A stretch of 35,868 bases of DNA from Chromera velia (Eukaryota; Sar; Chromeraceae): the NCBI GenBank assembly GCA_018398765.1, contig JAHBMJ010001004.1, forward strand, positions 1-35,868, given 5' to 3'. The translations under genes and the position numbers were made by a program. Below are positions 1 through 11,365 of this stretch, piece by piece; position 1 is the first letter of the stretch; every line of letters starts with the position of its first letter. The notes below the pieces were generated by a model, which did no database searches, had not been told where the DNA came from, and worked only from the letters and a program-made list of their open reading frames with translations.

Positions 1-430
<430 letters not shown>

Positions 431-766
431 TCTCCCTCCCTTTTCTTTTGTACCTCTCTCTTCCCCCATCTCTTCCGTTCTCTTTTCTCTCTCTTCTTTC
501 ACTTCATCTTGCTCAAAGAAACCCATTATAATTTCTCTTTGTTTCCCTCCAAAGCACCAGCCAATGATTGAGAGAAAGAAAGCGATAGACAGACAGAGAA
601 GGAAACAAAAACAGTGGGAGAAATAAAGAGAGTCATACGATAAAAGTAATAAGGAAAAAGAAAAGGGGAAGGAAAGAAAGAAAAGGAAGGAAGGAAGGAA
701 GAATAGAGAAGATCAAAACAAGAAAAAAGAAAAAGATGGTCGTGTATATGTGTGTGTATGTGTGTA

Positions 767-813
<47 letters not shown>

Positions 814-1001
814 ATGGTGTGTATGTGTATGAGTGTGTGTGTATACGTACGTGCATGCGTACGTGCTTGTGTACTATGTGTGTCTTTCCTTTTTTTGTGG
901 TTGGTTTGTGTGTTCACAGTAGGGAGTTCAGCAGGATAGCAATTACACAGAGACACGACCACCGTTGGGGCGCCCGCAGGGTGACTTTTTCACCTCCCTG
1001 G
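431..1001. other. Non-coding flank left of the retrotransposon, with a TG repeat
   Basis: Mostly low-complexity sequence: a pyrimidine-rich part (431-500), a purine-rich part (570-740), then a TG microsatellite at about 750-812 with interrupted TGTA units to ~865. The last ~90 bases before 1001 are ordinary complex sequence. No gene is supported; the open frames here come from the repeats. Confidence 0.7.
998..1001. repeat. Target-site duplication, left copy (CTGG)
   Basis: CTGG lies immediately before the TG that opens the LTR. The same four bases follow the other LTR, as expected from integrase-mediated insertion. Confidence 0.75.
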
Positions 1002-1797
1002 TGTAGCGGACTTCTTATCTGACTCCGGAACTCTAGCAGCGTTTTGCTGAAGGTAAGGTAGCTAGGAGACTGAAGTCACTTAAGATTCACTTCTCAGAAG
1101 TTTTCTCAAAGGCTGGAGAATGGATATCGGAGAAGTCCTCTGTCCGAGATAGGTCCAACAAAATGACAAGATGAAATTTGATTTTCAACATCTCCTTCTG
1201 TTTGCTCTTCTAAAAATTCAAGTCTTTCGCTTTTTGCTCTTCTATAAGGACTTCCATAATTACTTTTATCTGTATTGATTTTACTCCTATTCCTTCCAGC
1301 ACTTTTTCCTTTCCCTTTTTTGTTTTTTTGTATTCCATTCTGGTTAGTCTCTATTTATTTCATTTTATTTTTCTTCTTTTTCCTTCTATCTTCTCTTCCT
1401 TTCTTTCTTCCTCTTCCTTGTTTTTGATGAGGCCCCTGGAAGAAGCTCTTCCACTTGGATATGCGGTGGCCTGTCGAGGCCCCTGAAAGAGGCTCTTCCA
1501 ACTCTTCTTTCATTTTTTCTTCCATTTGCTCTGCCGTTCCTTCTTTCATTCCTTTATCCATTCTTTTTTCCATGATAGAATTTAACAGTCTTTTCTATTT
1601 AATAGGTATGGACATCTCCATTAAAACTTCAAGGTCATTTTCTTTTTTTCGAGATCTACTTACATCCTCAATTGTTTTCTCCTTTCCTTTCACTTTTATT
1701 TCTCTTCCCCCTAGATCATACCAAGTAGGCTTTTAGCAGGCAAGACATACTTGGAAGTTATATCCTGCTACCACAGCCTACTTGGGAGTCCGTAACA
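1002..1797 (-). repeat. LTR (3' LTR in element sense), 796 bp
   Basis: Aligns end to end with 10563-11361 at about 93-94% identity by hand. On the minus strand it carries a charged, coiled-coil-like open frame (1573-1355). It contains two direct copies of a GAGGCCCCTG-type motif about 48 bp apart (1429 and 1477), each followed by a short inverted GGAAGA/TCTTCC. Confidence 0.93.
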
Positions 1798-1811
1798 CAT
1801 TCCCCCTTCTT
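1798..1811 (-). promoter_or_regulatory. Polypurine tract (plus-strand primer site)
   Basis: Minus-strand AAGAAGGGGGAATG directly abuts the LTR at 1797, the place where an LTR retrotransposon needs its polypurine primer. It fixes the element orientation. Confidence 0.7.
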
Positions 1812-1813
1812 AT

Positions 1814-1836
1814 AAGAGCGCTGTCCACGCGCTCTT
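1814..1836. repeat. Perfect hairpin beside the polypurine tract
   Basis: AAGAGCGC (1814-1821) and GCGCTCTT (1829-1836) are perfect 8-bp inverted arms around a 7-base loop. The hairpin sits between two copies of the LTR-edge/polypurine sequence (about 1792-1811 and 1850-1871). Confidence 0.75.
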
Positions 1837-4204
1837 CTCTTCACTCCCTGTAACACATTCTCCCTTCTTTTTTTTATATTTCTTTGACAACGGATCGTTC
1901 GGGAAGAAAAAAAAAACAAAAATGCATAGGAGAAGACCACTCAGCAAAACACGTAACTTCGATTTCCCTCCTGCAGTGCCTCATGCAGACCATGCGGAGA
2001 GAAACACTTCTGTAAAAATAAGCACGACCAACATCATGCATGACAGAACGAAAGTGAAGATTCCTGTCGGCCGGAAGAATGAGGGTTAGAACGAGGGAGG
2101 AGATAAAGAAGAGAGACATGAGGGAAAAGATATAAAGGAACGGAAAGAACGAAATTCAATGATGCTGCATACCGTCATCTGACCGCATGCCATATAGACT
2201 GCATGTCTTCCTCTCCATCACTTCCGATCTTCAGGCGGCCTGCAGACTTATTGCAAACATTTTGCACTGCACGCATGCCTGAAAATATGAGAACTCTATA
2301 TTTTTCCCTTTTGACCTTGAGGCGGCCTCGTGGTGCAGCTGTCTTGACAGCGGGCTCAGTCTGAAGACAAAACAGCCAGAGACGCCAACATATATAGCCT
2401 TCTACACACCCCTCATCTTTTTGATTCTCACTGCTTTGCAAACAGATTGTCATGCAGTGTTTTTACTTCAGACAGAACAATTGCCTGTCTACCGCACAGC
2501 CAGGTTGAGTTTCTGAGACTCTTAAATATGACTGCGTTCGATTTAAGCACGTTTTTCCTTTTTTGACATAATATTAATATAAATTTCATTTCTTTTAGTG
2601 GCCTTCCTTTCACGCGATGCTGTTGCGTATGCGCGCCTACATATGCATGCATTCTCTGCTTAATCTGCTGACAAAACGCGCGGCCATGCTTGCTTCTCCC
2701 TTTGTGATGAAACGGTACTTCAGATATGAACGAATGGAGCGCTTTATATATCCAAGGATGCTGCTGATTCTCTTCCCCAGGACATGATACTGTGGAATGT
2801 TGCACTTCTTCTCGGGATGCAGTCTGCATGCAAATGTCAGAATCTTTGGGTGAATGGATTGTTTGTGCAAGACTGCATGAGTCTGCTATCTCTTTTGTGT
2901 AAGACCGCAAGGTCAGTGTCAGTCGGTTGGATGGGCGCTCTATCTCTTGTTTCTTGTTCTGCTGCATTCTTTTTCACTGCACGTGTGGCCATTCTTGCAG
3001 TAAGAGTGAATAACAGACAGCAGCATACACGACAGACACGAGGGGGTGAGTAATCCAGGGGAGAGATCGAAGCAGACTGAACATGAAACGAGGCACGCTC
3101 TCCGCATAGTGATCGGCCTGTTCCCCCTTGTTATATGGCTTCTTCAGCGATCGTCAGCGAATCGACATCAGCAGGTCAGTAGCTCTGGAATGCTTCACGT
3201 CATGTGCCTGTTGATCGACTTGCAAGTTCTCTTCTCGTCTCTGCATATGAAGGCGGCCCTTTTTTCTAAACATATGCGAAAGGAACACAGGGATTCATAG
3301 GCCAGCGGTGCCCCCCTACTAGGGTGCTGGCGATACCCTACTTTACTTCTTTATGCATGAAACCGCTTTCTTTTCGGTTTACTGGTTACGGGTGGGCCCC
3401 CCCACAAGTCAGTAAGCCTCAGTACTCACGTGCTTCACATTAAAAGAACATTCCATATATACAAACATGTATTTTTGTGCCTATGGTGATTACATATGTA
3501 TCCGGTTGTATGTCTAAAACTACTATGTTCTACCATGAACATTCACTTTCTGGGTTTTTCACATACATGTTTTTGTGTGGCCAGACTTCACCTTTTGAGT
3601 GTACTAAATAATATTTCGTCTTCCTGTGTATCACATAATTGTGTGCAGACTTTTCTATCAGGACCTAAAGAGTTGTCAGCCTTCTTTCAGGTCAACATGA
3701 TCTCTTGTCTTTAGACATTTCGTGCTCTACATTCCTGAGACAAGATGAAGTCTTCACTTCTCTTTAAGGAAACCAGCCTTCACACTCGCTTCTGTTTGCT
3801 TTTGTTTCTTTGTTTTCAATAGAGGTCAGGTCGTCCCACCTGTTTCTTCATGAAACGAGCCCTCTCACTCGTTTCTGAGCCCTCACACTCGATCGTTTGA
3901 TTCCATTAGGTTGTGTCGTTTCTGCTCACATATATACCTGTACGCATGTCAGAGTTCTACTTTGTTACGTTTTGTTCCATCCCTTCTCATACATCTTCCT
4001 ATCTCCCATACCTCTCACTACTTCCCTCACCACTCCTATCGTTCTCTCACCTTTCTTCTTTTATTGTTCTGCTGCTCAGATCCTTCACTTACTGGTTTTG
4101 TGACTGTTTGTTTGTTTAGATTACTGGGGCAATCTAGCTAACGGTGTAAAGTTGCCCCTATGACCTCGTTCTCGACTGTATAAACACGGATTCGCTCGTG
4201 TTTA

Positions 4205-4700
4205 GTCATAGAAAACCACCTGATGTAGACGGGTGGATATGGCGAGTGCACGACTCTTGCTCCAGTATTTTGGAAGACCTATCTGGTCAGCCTTACGCCC
4301 TGAGGATGGGTTTGTCATGGCTTCTTTTCTATCTATAAGAGAGAAGTATGTGCCGACTGACAACCTGGAGACGGCATGTGCGGTTAGTTCAGAGACGTGT
4401 GAAAACGATCTAATGTAGATGAATGGATAGTTCAGGTAAGAGCCTCTTAGTCAGGTATTCTATAGGGCATATCTAGTCAGTCCTGAGCCTTCAGAATGGG
4501 TGTGTCACAGCTTATGTTTCATCTATGATAGAAAGGTGTGTATTGATTGATCCATAGAGATGGTGCATGCATTATCTGTACAGAGACGGGGGAAACGATC
4601 TGATGTGGACGGATGAACAGTGCCGGTAGGAGGCCATTGCTCAAGTGTTTTCAGAGGACAGTCGGTTCACTCCTTGCAAGATGGTCGTGTGGGGAGTTAT
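4205..4700. repeat. Degenerate tandem repeat, ~190-bp period, about 2.5 copies
   Basis: Similar blocks start near 4212, 4402 and 4591. Each begins with AAA(C)CGATCTGATGTAGACGG-like sequence and is followed about 60 bp on by a shared GGTCAGT/CAGTCCT-like block. Identity is moderate, so the duplication is old. It lies inside the retrotransposon. Confidence 0.65.
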
Positions 4701-5914
4701 ATTTCGGTGGTAGCAGGTAGCTTTGTGCAGCGCTACATCATGGACACAACACTTGTTGATGCAGAGACGGTGCAGCCTTACTTGAGGCAAAGCAGATGAT
4801 GAAAAAGAGACGTTCCCTCTGTTCCCTCTCATCTTTTTGATGTCATGCACTCTATTCTGCATTCGTTCTTTATGCACTCGTCTCCCTTTCCTGGCTCGGT
4901 CAAAAGAAAGATAAGAAGAAAAGGAAAATTAAGCAAACTTGAAACTCGATGTTCATGTTGTGCTGTCCTCCCAACCAGCATTGCTTTCTCTGTTTCCTAG
5001 TCTGTACATTGGCTTCTTGCCTTTGTTCCCGTCTGGGCAGTCCTCTCTTTTCTTTCCTAATGAATTCTTTTCCCCATTTTTCTTCTTCCTTGCAGGACAG
5101 TACCAGTTTGTCCTTTTCATTTTGGTCCCTCGGCGGCGTTTTTGTATTCTCTGTACAAGTGACGTCAGGTCGTCTACTTACTTAAGTGCAAATATTCTGC
5201 CGCCTTATGCTCTTCCGTTTTTTGTTTTTCTCATGCTTGGCTTTCGCTTCTTTCCCAATCATTTTCATGGCACCAGTTATATATCAATTAGGGCGAGACT
5301 CAGTACATGAGGACTGGGTCCTTCACTCGCGTGGTTGTGTACCCACTCCTCTGCACGGGAGCCTCCGATTGAGCTGTCCCTCTGGGTAGAGTCAGGTTCT
5401 ACCTTTTTTTCTCTTGCGTTTATATTTTTTTCAAGCAACGCCTTCTTTCTCGCTTTTTCTTCTTCCTGGGCTTTCTCCCTTTGTTCTTTCCCTTCTGTCG
5501 TTTCCTCCCTCTCTCTCTCTCTCTATGCTTCTCTCTCTTTCTCTTTGCGTACGAAGAGTTCGAGTCCTCCGCTCACTTAGGCGTGGTCTTGAACTTCCCG
5601 TACTTTAATCTACATCCTTCTCTGTTATGCAATGGATGCGCCCTCACCCTCATGCATATGTATGCAATTCTTTCACTTCTTTGCTTGCAGCCAGTTTTGG
5701 TTGCTTGGGCAATGCAATCGCGGGCGTTTCGAATCCGATTCGACCCTCATATGAAGAGACGTGGACCAGCGGTGAGTAGGCATAAAGAAAGGAGATCATT
5801 AGCATGCAGTAGTGTTAAAGAGGACACGAGAGAGAGGAATAAAAGAATGAGAGATGGCTTCCTCGTAACATCTCCCCCCTTTTGGTTACCCTCTTTTTAC
5901 TCCTTTCATCTCCT

Positions 5915-6130
5915 TTCATTCACCCTTTCATTCATTCATTCATTCATTCACTCACTCACTCACTCACTCACTCACTCATTCATTCGTTCATTCATTCATT
6001 CATTCATTCATCCATTCATGTGTTCATCCGTCTAGTCCCTCGCCCACTTACTTACGTATTCATTTACTTGTATTCACTCACTCACTTCCTCACTCCCTCA
6101 CCCACTCACTCACTCTTTTGTCTATGTATC
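5915..6130. repeat. Tetranucleotide microsatellite (CATT/CACT)n
   Basis: Tandem CATT units alternate with CACT units, degenerating towards 6130. Frames across it read as Ser/His/Ile/Phe-rich repeats and are not genes. Confidence 0.9.
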
Positions 6131-7142
6131 TAACCATTCATTCACTTCCCTCGTCATTCTTCGAAAGTGTGCCTGCCTTCATTCATTTACTCGTTTATTC
6201 ACCCACTCCCACTCGTTTTCATTGATTCACTTTCATGCACCTGGAGTTGGCTCATCGATTTGGCTCTCTCCAGTCAGTGGTATTGCTCTCTTCTGCCCTG
6301 CTCTGCACTGTGAACGATCCATGAAAAAGGTGAAGCATGCACCTATTCGTCCCTTGTCAACTCAGCACACTGCCTGACTAATACAGCAAGCATGTAATGC
6401 CATGATATAGTATGACTGTGCAAGCTGTCATAGTGTGGTAATGTTCCTTCCGACTTCTTTATCCCTTCGGTCTATCTGATACTCGCAAACAAAGAGCTTA
6501 GGCAGAGCCTATTGGGGTAGGAAATCGAACACCTCATGAATGGAGATACAAAAGGAAGGGAACATTAGAACCAGACTGTGTACCTCCCTTTAATTTTTGA
6601 CGTCAGCTCATCATGCAAACAACTACGCTCGCCTGCCTCTCTTGCCCTTCTGAGTAAACCAAGTCCCCTGCCGTTCTTTTTATCTTGCCTTTTTTCCTTC
6701 TTTTGGTTGCTTTTTGCCTGACTGCCTGCAGAGTCACTCAGCCAAACTGTTTAGGACATTTTTGTTTCCCATCTTGTGTCGATTCCGTCTTTCGTCCCGA
6801 CACCTCAGAGTTTTTTCTTGACGGAAGCCGCGGTTAATCAGGATTAGGCACGAGCAATCATTCTTATGACACCACTCTGGCTGTGAATAGCCCACAAACT
6901 AGAGAAGGAACCAGGTGTCCCCTCTTAGGTCTTTCTTTTCTGCACATACCCTATCCACTTCAAGATCTTCCCCTCTTTCAAGGTCCTTGCCCTCATTTGT
7001 TTGGAGGTTTTCTTCTCTTTCTATCGCCGCAACCCTCAGGTGTTTCACAGGTCTGTTACTAGGGTCTGTTACCTTGCCTACTTGCCATCTCCTGTCGACC
7101 CTCCTTCCTCCTCACCACGTCCTCCCACTTCCTCAGGTTCAC

Positions 7143-9756
7143 CTATAGTTCTTCAAATATGCTGTATGTGCGGGTCTCCATTTGAATGCAAAGCTCGCCA
7201 TCCTCTATGCCTTCAATAAAAGCTCCTAAGGCGGTGGGGTCGTCAGTGCTCTGATTTGCAGCAAAGCACTGCTCCTCAAAGTAGGTGACGTAGTCAAAGG
7301 AACTCTCTCCAAAGTTTTGGGTTATCTGAAAAAGCATTCTTTTCTTGTGTTCAGCTTCCTGCTTGTCGATACCGTATCTTGTAAAGAACATTTCTTTGAG
7401 TTGTACAACTGTCGTACATCCCTCCAATCGCTCAGGTGCCTACATTTTGTACCACTCTTTTGCAGGCCCTGTGAGCGCTGTCGGGAGATAGATGTCCCTA
7501 AGGTTCTCGAAGGTCTACCCCAACCTCTTATTCAACCTCATCAACGAGTTTCAAAAGCTCTTTGCCTTCATTTGATTTCCATCAAATGACGGTAAGTCCA
7601 TTCGCATTCGAGGAAAATTAACCTGTAGAGGAACGGTGGCAACGGGCCCCCTCTGCATTTTTGATGGGTCCGTTCTATTTACGTTGGATCCTACTTGACA
7701 CAGCAACAGCTTCCCTGAGGATGTCTTGGTGATGGCAATCCCCGTGTTCTTTAATTCAGACAACACTGCTGGGGAAGCGGACTATGATTGAATCTCCTCC
7801 CCATCTTCCTCCATACTCTCGACAAGCTGGACATCTTCTTTTTAGATTTGAACGTCCTCTTTCCTCCCCTTTCCACCTTCTACTAGCTGTTCTGCAGCTA
7901 CTCCTTCTTTTTGTTCAAGTGGCATAGGTGCCTTAGGTTTGGCTTTTTGAGCCCCTTTCTTCCCGTTTTCTCCTTTCCCCGCTCCTCTTTGTCTGAGGAC
8001 CTTTTTCAAGGGTGCTTGTTGCAAGCTGGACTGGAGTCCTTTCCCCTTTTGCTGTCCCACGTTTTGGACATTCCCGTTTTTCTTCGCTTGGAACCTGGTG
8101 TTAGCCATTCGGCTCACGAATTGTTTTTCTTTTGCCTCTAGTGGTTTATCGGAACAGTGGAGGTAGCGACGGCTGCTGCTGGGTTGCTGATGAATGCTGA
8201 GGACACGGGTAAAATACTGCAATATTTTCTTTATCTTGCTACTCTCGCAGATTCTAGTCCTACCACTGAACCAAATCAGGGTGCGGCTGTGGAGCCCCAG
8301 TGGGCTGTGAAGGTGGACCCAGGTGGTGGTGCAGTTGCACTACCAAGCAGGAAGGGTGCTAGGTACAATGCCTGGAAAGCTTGTACTTGAGCAGCCTCCC
8401 ACTCGCTGTATCTTAGACTAGCAAGAAAGGTGGTGGCTTCTATGAGGAAAGTCCAGACCCCTCGTCTGATCGTCCCCTCCAAAGCTTCTCCCAATACCTG
8501 ATGGATGTTAGCTGAGTCCCTGAGGGCTTCTCGAACTCCTTCTCTAACGAGCGCCTGCAAGACGCCCTGCGGTATAAAGTCAAGACCAGTTGAGAAGGGG
8601 ACTCCGAGGCTGCCTGCGTATAGCTGAGGTCGAAGGCTTGGTGGTCTGAGCTCACTGAGGTTCAGGCCAACACCTGAGCCCAAGGGGACATCTACTGGGA
8701 TGGTGGTGTCTGGGTCAATGGGGAAATTCAGTTTGAGGCTCCGCTTTGCTGGTATAGCTTCTTGAGTCTTGACAGGGAAGTGGATGGAAATATAAGTCGA
8801 TAAATAGGGGCGGAGCCCGGGAACTGTCGGGTGGGGTGGTCGTTTTACAGACGGATGGGGTGGTATGCGGGTATGCTCGTTACTTACGCCGGATTTTGTT
8901 TCTTCAGCTTCAAATACAGTGCGTATATATGAAGGGGGTAGTCTGATCGGGTTTGTACCCAGGCAGACGGAGACTCACTGTAGGGCCGTGGGGTACTTTT
9001 CGTCGGACCCCAAGGTGGGCCTGTCGAGATTTTGGAGACTCTCGGGGTATGAGGCCACCCTGATTCCTTCGAAGAGTCATAGTGGGGAAGCCAGTAGAGA
9101 TCGCTCCGATAGGTCTCTTTTTTTTCTTAAAAATGTGGGAGGAATGGGGTGAAGTGTATATTGGTGTCACCACAGTGGATAGGAATACAAGCTTTGATAG
9201 TAGCGATTTCTCCGGTACAGTGCAGTAGGTGGAGGTCTTCTTTCCTTGCCTTCCAATGAATCACTTGGGGCTGTGTATCATGTGATAAGGAGCGTGCAGT
9301 TAGACAAGGGGATTTCTTGGGTCGTATTGGAAAGCAGCTGTTTGTATGCTGGGAGAAGAGACTTCACTATCGGTCAGGCGGGAATCCTCTTCCTCTCGAA
9401 CGATCCCAGTTTTCCGTATGATAGATGGTTGGCCTACAATTGTGTGAGCCGTCCGTTACAAACAGAGTACTGTGAGATGAATAGATAATGATGCTCGGGC
9501 CTGCCTGGCTGTCGATGTTTCTTTTCACGTCAGATTCGTCAGAAAGACGAGACTGGGCAGGGAGGCGGCTGAGTGGTCTGTTAGTACAGGCTCTGCCAGT
9601 GGGTGGGAGGTTCAACTCGCTGGGGAGATACGGGTTCCTAGCAGGGGCAAAACGACGGAGTGGGTTAGCTACGGGTGTACTAGGACAGTATAGGGATGCA
9701 TCCTCTTCTTCAGTATTGTCTATGTACGGGCTCCCTGAATCTTCAGGTGAGGCCAT
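7143..9756 (-). pseudogene. Decayed Gag-like polyprotein of the LTR element
   Basis: A plausible start is the ATG at 9756 (MASPEDSGSPY...), followed by a Pro/Arg/Ser-rich N-terminal part. Frames then change at least twice, between about 9370 and 8900 and between about 8276 and 8222. A helical segment follows (about 8683-8276), then a Lys/Gln-rich basic linker (8222-7842). The last part has the layout of Ty3-type capsid: LPSFDGN, then LTGPAKEWY, then a helix-rich stretch to 7143. From 8222 down to 7143 the frame is unbroken by indels but has six nonsense codons (7842 TAA, 7782 TAG, 7551 TGA, 7515 TAG, 7440 TAG, 7143 TAG). Each can be explained by a single transition. No CCHC zinc knuckle was found. 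Not functional as written. Confidence 0.75.
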
Positions 9757-10199
9757 GTTTTGCAGGTTTCCTCGAGGTGGAAGGGGGAAGAGCGGTCCTC
9801 AGTTATCCCCAGTAGGATGGTACTGGATAAAATTTCCTGTCTGGGGGTTCACGTGTCTTCTGTTTGGGTTTCCAGGGGCAGGGTCGTTGTTTTTGGTGCC
9901 TTCAGATTGAGAATGCGGACCGTGCTGAGTGTGGTTGCCACTCTGGGCCTCTTCAGTAGCTGGGGCCGACTGTGAGGAATCACTTACGGAGAGTGACGTG
10001 GGAGAGCGTTGTTCCCACTAGAATGCCGCTTCAAGGTCCTCTTCAGTCGGGTACGCTACCCTCTGGTACAGGAAATACGGCGGTTGGAAGTGTGACAACA
10101 TTTTGGCAACGGGGTCGTTGACCCAGCGACTGACGGTGGGATCGATATGTTTTTAGTCATGACTGAAAGTCCTTCTATTCGTACCTCAGAAAACGCGTG

Positions 10200-10500
10200 C
10201 CTTGTCTACTGAGTAGCGCTTTATGGTCTAGCTTCACGGTATGGTTTTTTCTGGAAAGGATTCTGGCAGAAGCAAGAAAACACGCGTCTGTCTGAAAAAT
10301 TGGGCAGCGCTTCACGGTGCAGTCTGATTTAGATAGGATTCTCGGCAAAGACAAGAAAAGACGTGTCTGTTCGGAAATTGGACAGCGCTTTACGATGCAC
10401 TCTGGTTCGGATGAGATTCTGAGTAGAGACAAGGAAAGACGCGTCTGTCTGGAAATTTGATAGCGTTTCACGCTCTGTTTCTGTCTGGAGACGGTTCTTT
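10200..10500 (-). repeat. 78-bp tandem repeat in the element leader
   Basis: About 3.5 degenerate copies of a ~78-bp unit, recognisable by a recurring GACGCGTCTGTCTGG-like block near 10285, 10361 and 10440. Because 78 is a multiple of three, an open minus-strand frame here reads as a 26-residue repeat. It lies in the presumed untranslated leader between the 5' LTR and Gag, so that frame may be incidental. Confidence 0.75.
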
Positions 10501-10562
10501 CCGAAGAGAAAAGGCTGCTTGCTGTTAGAACAGCAGAAGCTTGAAGCTGGCAAGTCACTACG

Positions 10563-11361
10563 TGTAGCGGACTTCTTATCTGACTCCGGAACTCTAGCAG
10601 CGTTTTACTGAAGGTAGGGTTACCATAGCTAGGAGACTGAAGTCACTCGAGATTCACTTCTTAGGAGTTTTCTCAAAGGCTGGAGAATGGATGTCGGAAG
10701 TCCTCTGTCCGAGATGGGTCCGACAAAATGACAAGATGAAATTTGATTTTCAATATCTCCTTCCGTTTGTTTTTCCAAAAATCCAAGTCTTTCGCTTTTT
10801 GCTCTTCCATAAGGACTTCCATAATTACTTTCATCTGTATTAATTTTACCCCTATTCCTTCTAACAACTCTTCCTTTCCCTCTTCTGTTTTCTGTATTCC
10901 ATTCTGGTTGGTCTCTATTTATTTTATTTTATTTTTCTTCTTTTTCCTTCCATCTTCTCTTCCTTTCTTTCTTCCTCTTCCTTATTTTTGACGAGGCCCC
11001 TGGAAGAGGCTCTTCCGCTCGGACATGCCGTGGCCCGTCAAGGCCCCTGAAAGAAGCTCTTCCAACTCTTCTTTCATTCTTTCTTCCATTTGCTCTGCCG
11101 TTCCTTCTTCCATTCCTTCATCCATTCTTTCTTCCATGATAGAATTCAACAGTCTTTTCTATTTAATAGGTATGGACATCCCCATTAAAACTTTAAGGTC
11201 ATTTTCTTTTTCTCGAGATCTACTTACATCCTCAATTGTTTTCTCCTTTCCTTTCACTTTTATTTCTCTTCCCCCTAGATCATACCAAGTAGGCTTTTAG
11301 CAGGTAAGACATACTTGGAAGTTATATCCTGCTACCACAGCCTACTTAGGAGTCCGTAACA
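10563..11361 (-). repeat. LTR (5' LTR in element sense), 799 bp
   Basis: Partner of 1002-1797. By hand the differences are about 49 transitions, 2 transversions and about 3 small indels. The transcription start and promoter should lie here, since element sense is leftward, but I could not identify a TATA box or initiator. Confidence 0.93.
10673..11296 (-). pseudogene. Possible LTR-borne reading frame (charged, coiled-coil-like), broken
   Basis: One minus-strand frame runs through most of the 5' LTR for about 208 codons, interrupted only by a TAG, a TAA and another TAA. From its start it reads a KPTWYDLGG-type segment, a Lys/Glu-rich stretch, then a Glu/Met-rich amphipathic part starting at the ATG at 11137. 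It ends with a mixed hydrophobic segment containing FWKNKRKEI. One stop in this copy (codon after ...RQK) is CAA in the other LTR, so the break is recent. Purine-rich DNA has few stops in any frame, so coding is not certain. I do not recognise the protein. If real, it would be an accessory frame lying in the LTR, as some retroviral accessory genes do. Confidence 0.35.
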
Positions 11362-11365
11362 CTGG
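11362..11365. repeat. Target-site duplication, right copy (CTGG)
   Basis: CTGG directly follows the CA that closes the LTR at 11361 and matches 998-1001. Four bases is short enough to match by chance (1 in 256), but its position at both exact LTR edges supports it. Confidence 0.75.

Larger units (their letters stand above)
1840..7142. other. 3' half of the element: no recognisable pol, mainly non-coding
   Basis: This is where protease, reverse transcriptase and integrase should lie (minus strand). I see no YxDD-like, HHCC or DDE context in any long frame. The longest minus-strand frame is 2967-2428 (179 codons, basic, Gln/His-rich), unrecognised and probably chance. The Gag frame can be followed a little past 7143, to about 6990, with further stops. 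The rest holds short direct repeats (3760-3895), a 190-bp repeat and tetranucleotide repeats. Confidence 0.5.
1002..11361 (-). mobile_element. LTR retrotransposon, complete ends, decayed Gag, no recognisable pol
   Basis: Two direct terminal repeats (1002-1797 and 10563-11361) begin TGTAGCGGAC and end GTCCGTAACA, the TG...CA pattern of LTRs. The flanks carry a 4-bp target-site duplication, CTGG, at 998-1001 and 11362-11365. A polypurine tract on the minus strand touches the LTR at 1797, and the Gag-like frame is also on the minus strand. Element sense therefore runs from 11361 down to 1002. The internal part is 8,765 bp: leader with tandem repeats (10562-9757), Gag-like frames (9756-7143), then ~5.3 kb without a recognisable protease, reverse transcriptase, RNase H or integrase. 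I found no TGG primer-binding site next to 10562. It may be a non-autonomous, Gag-only element or one whose pol has decayed beyond recognition by eye. Probably Ty3-type, on Gag style only. Confidence 0.9.

Noticed and set aside
7143-8222. Stop-codon reassignment as an explanation for the open frame with stops
   Set aside because: All three stop codons occur inside it, while the intact host genes end normally at TAA or TGA, so decay is simpler.
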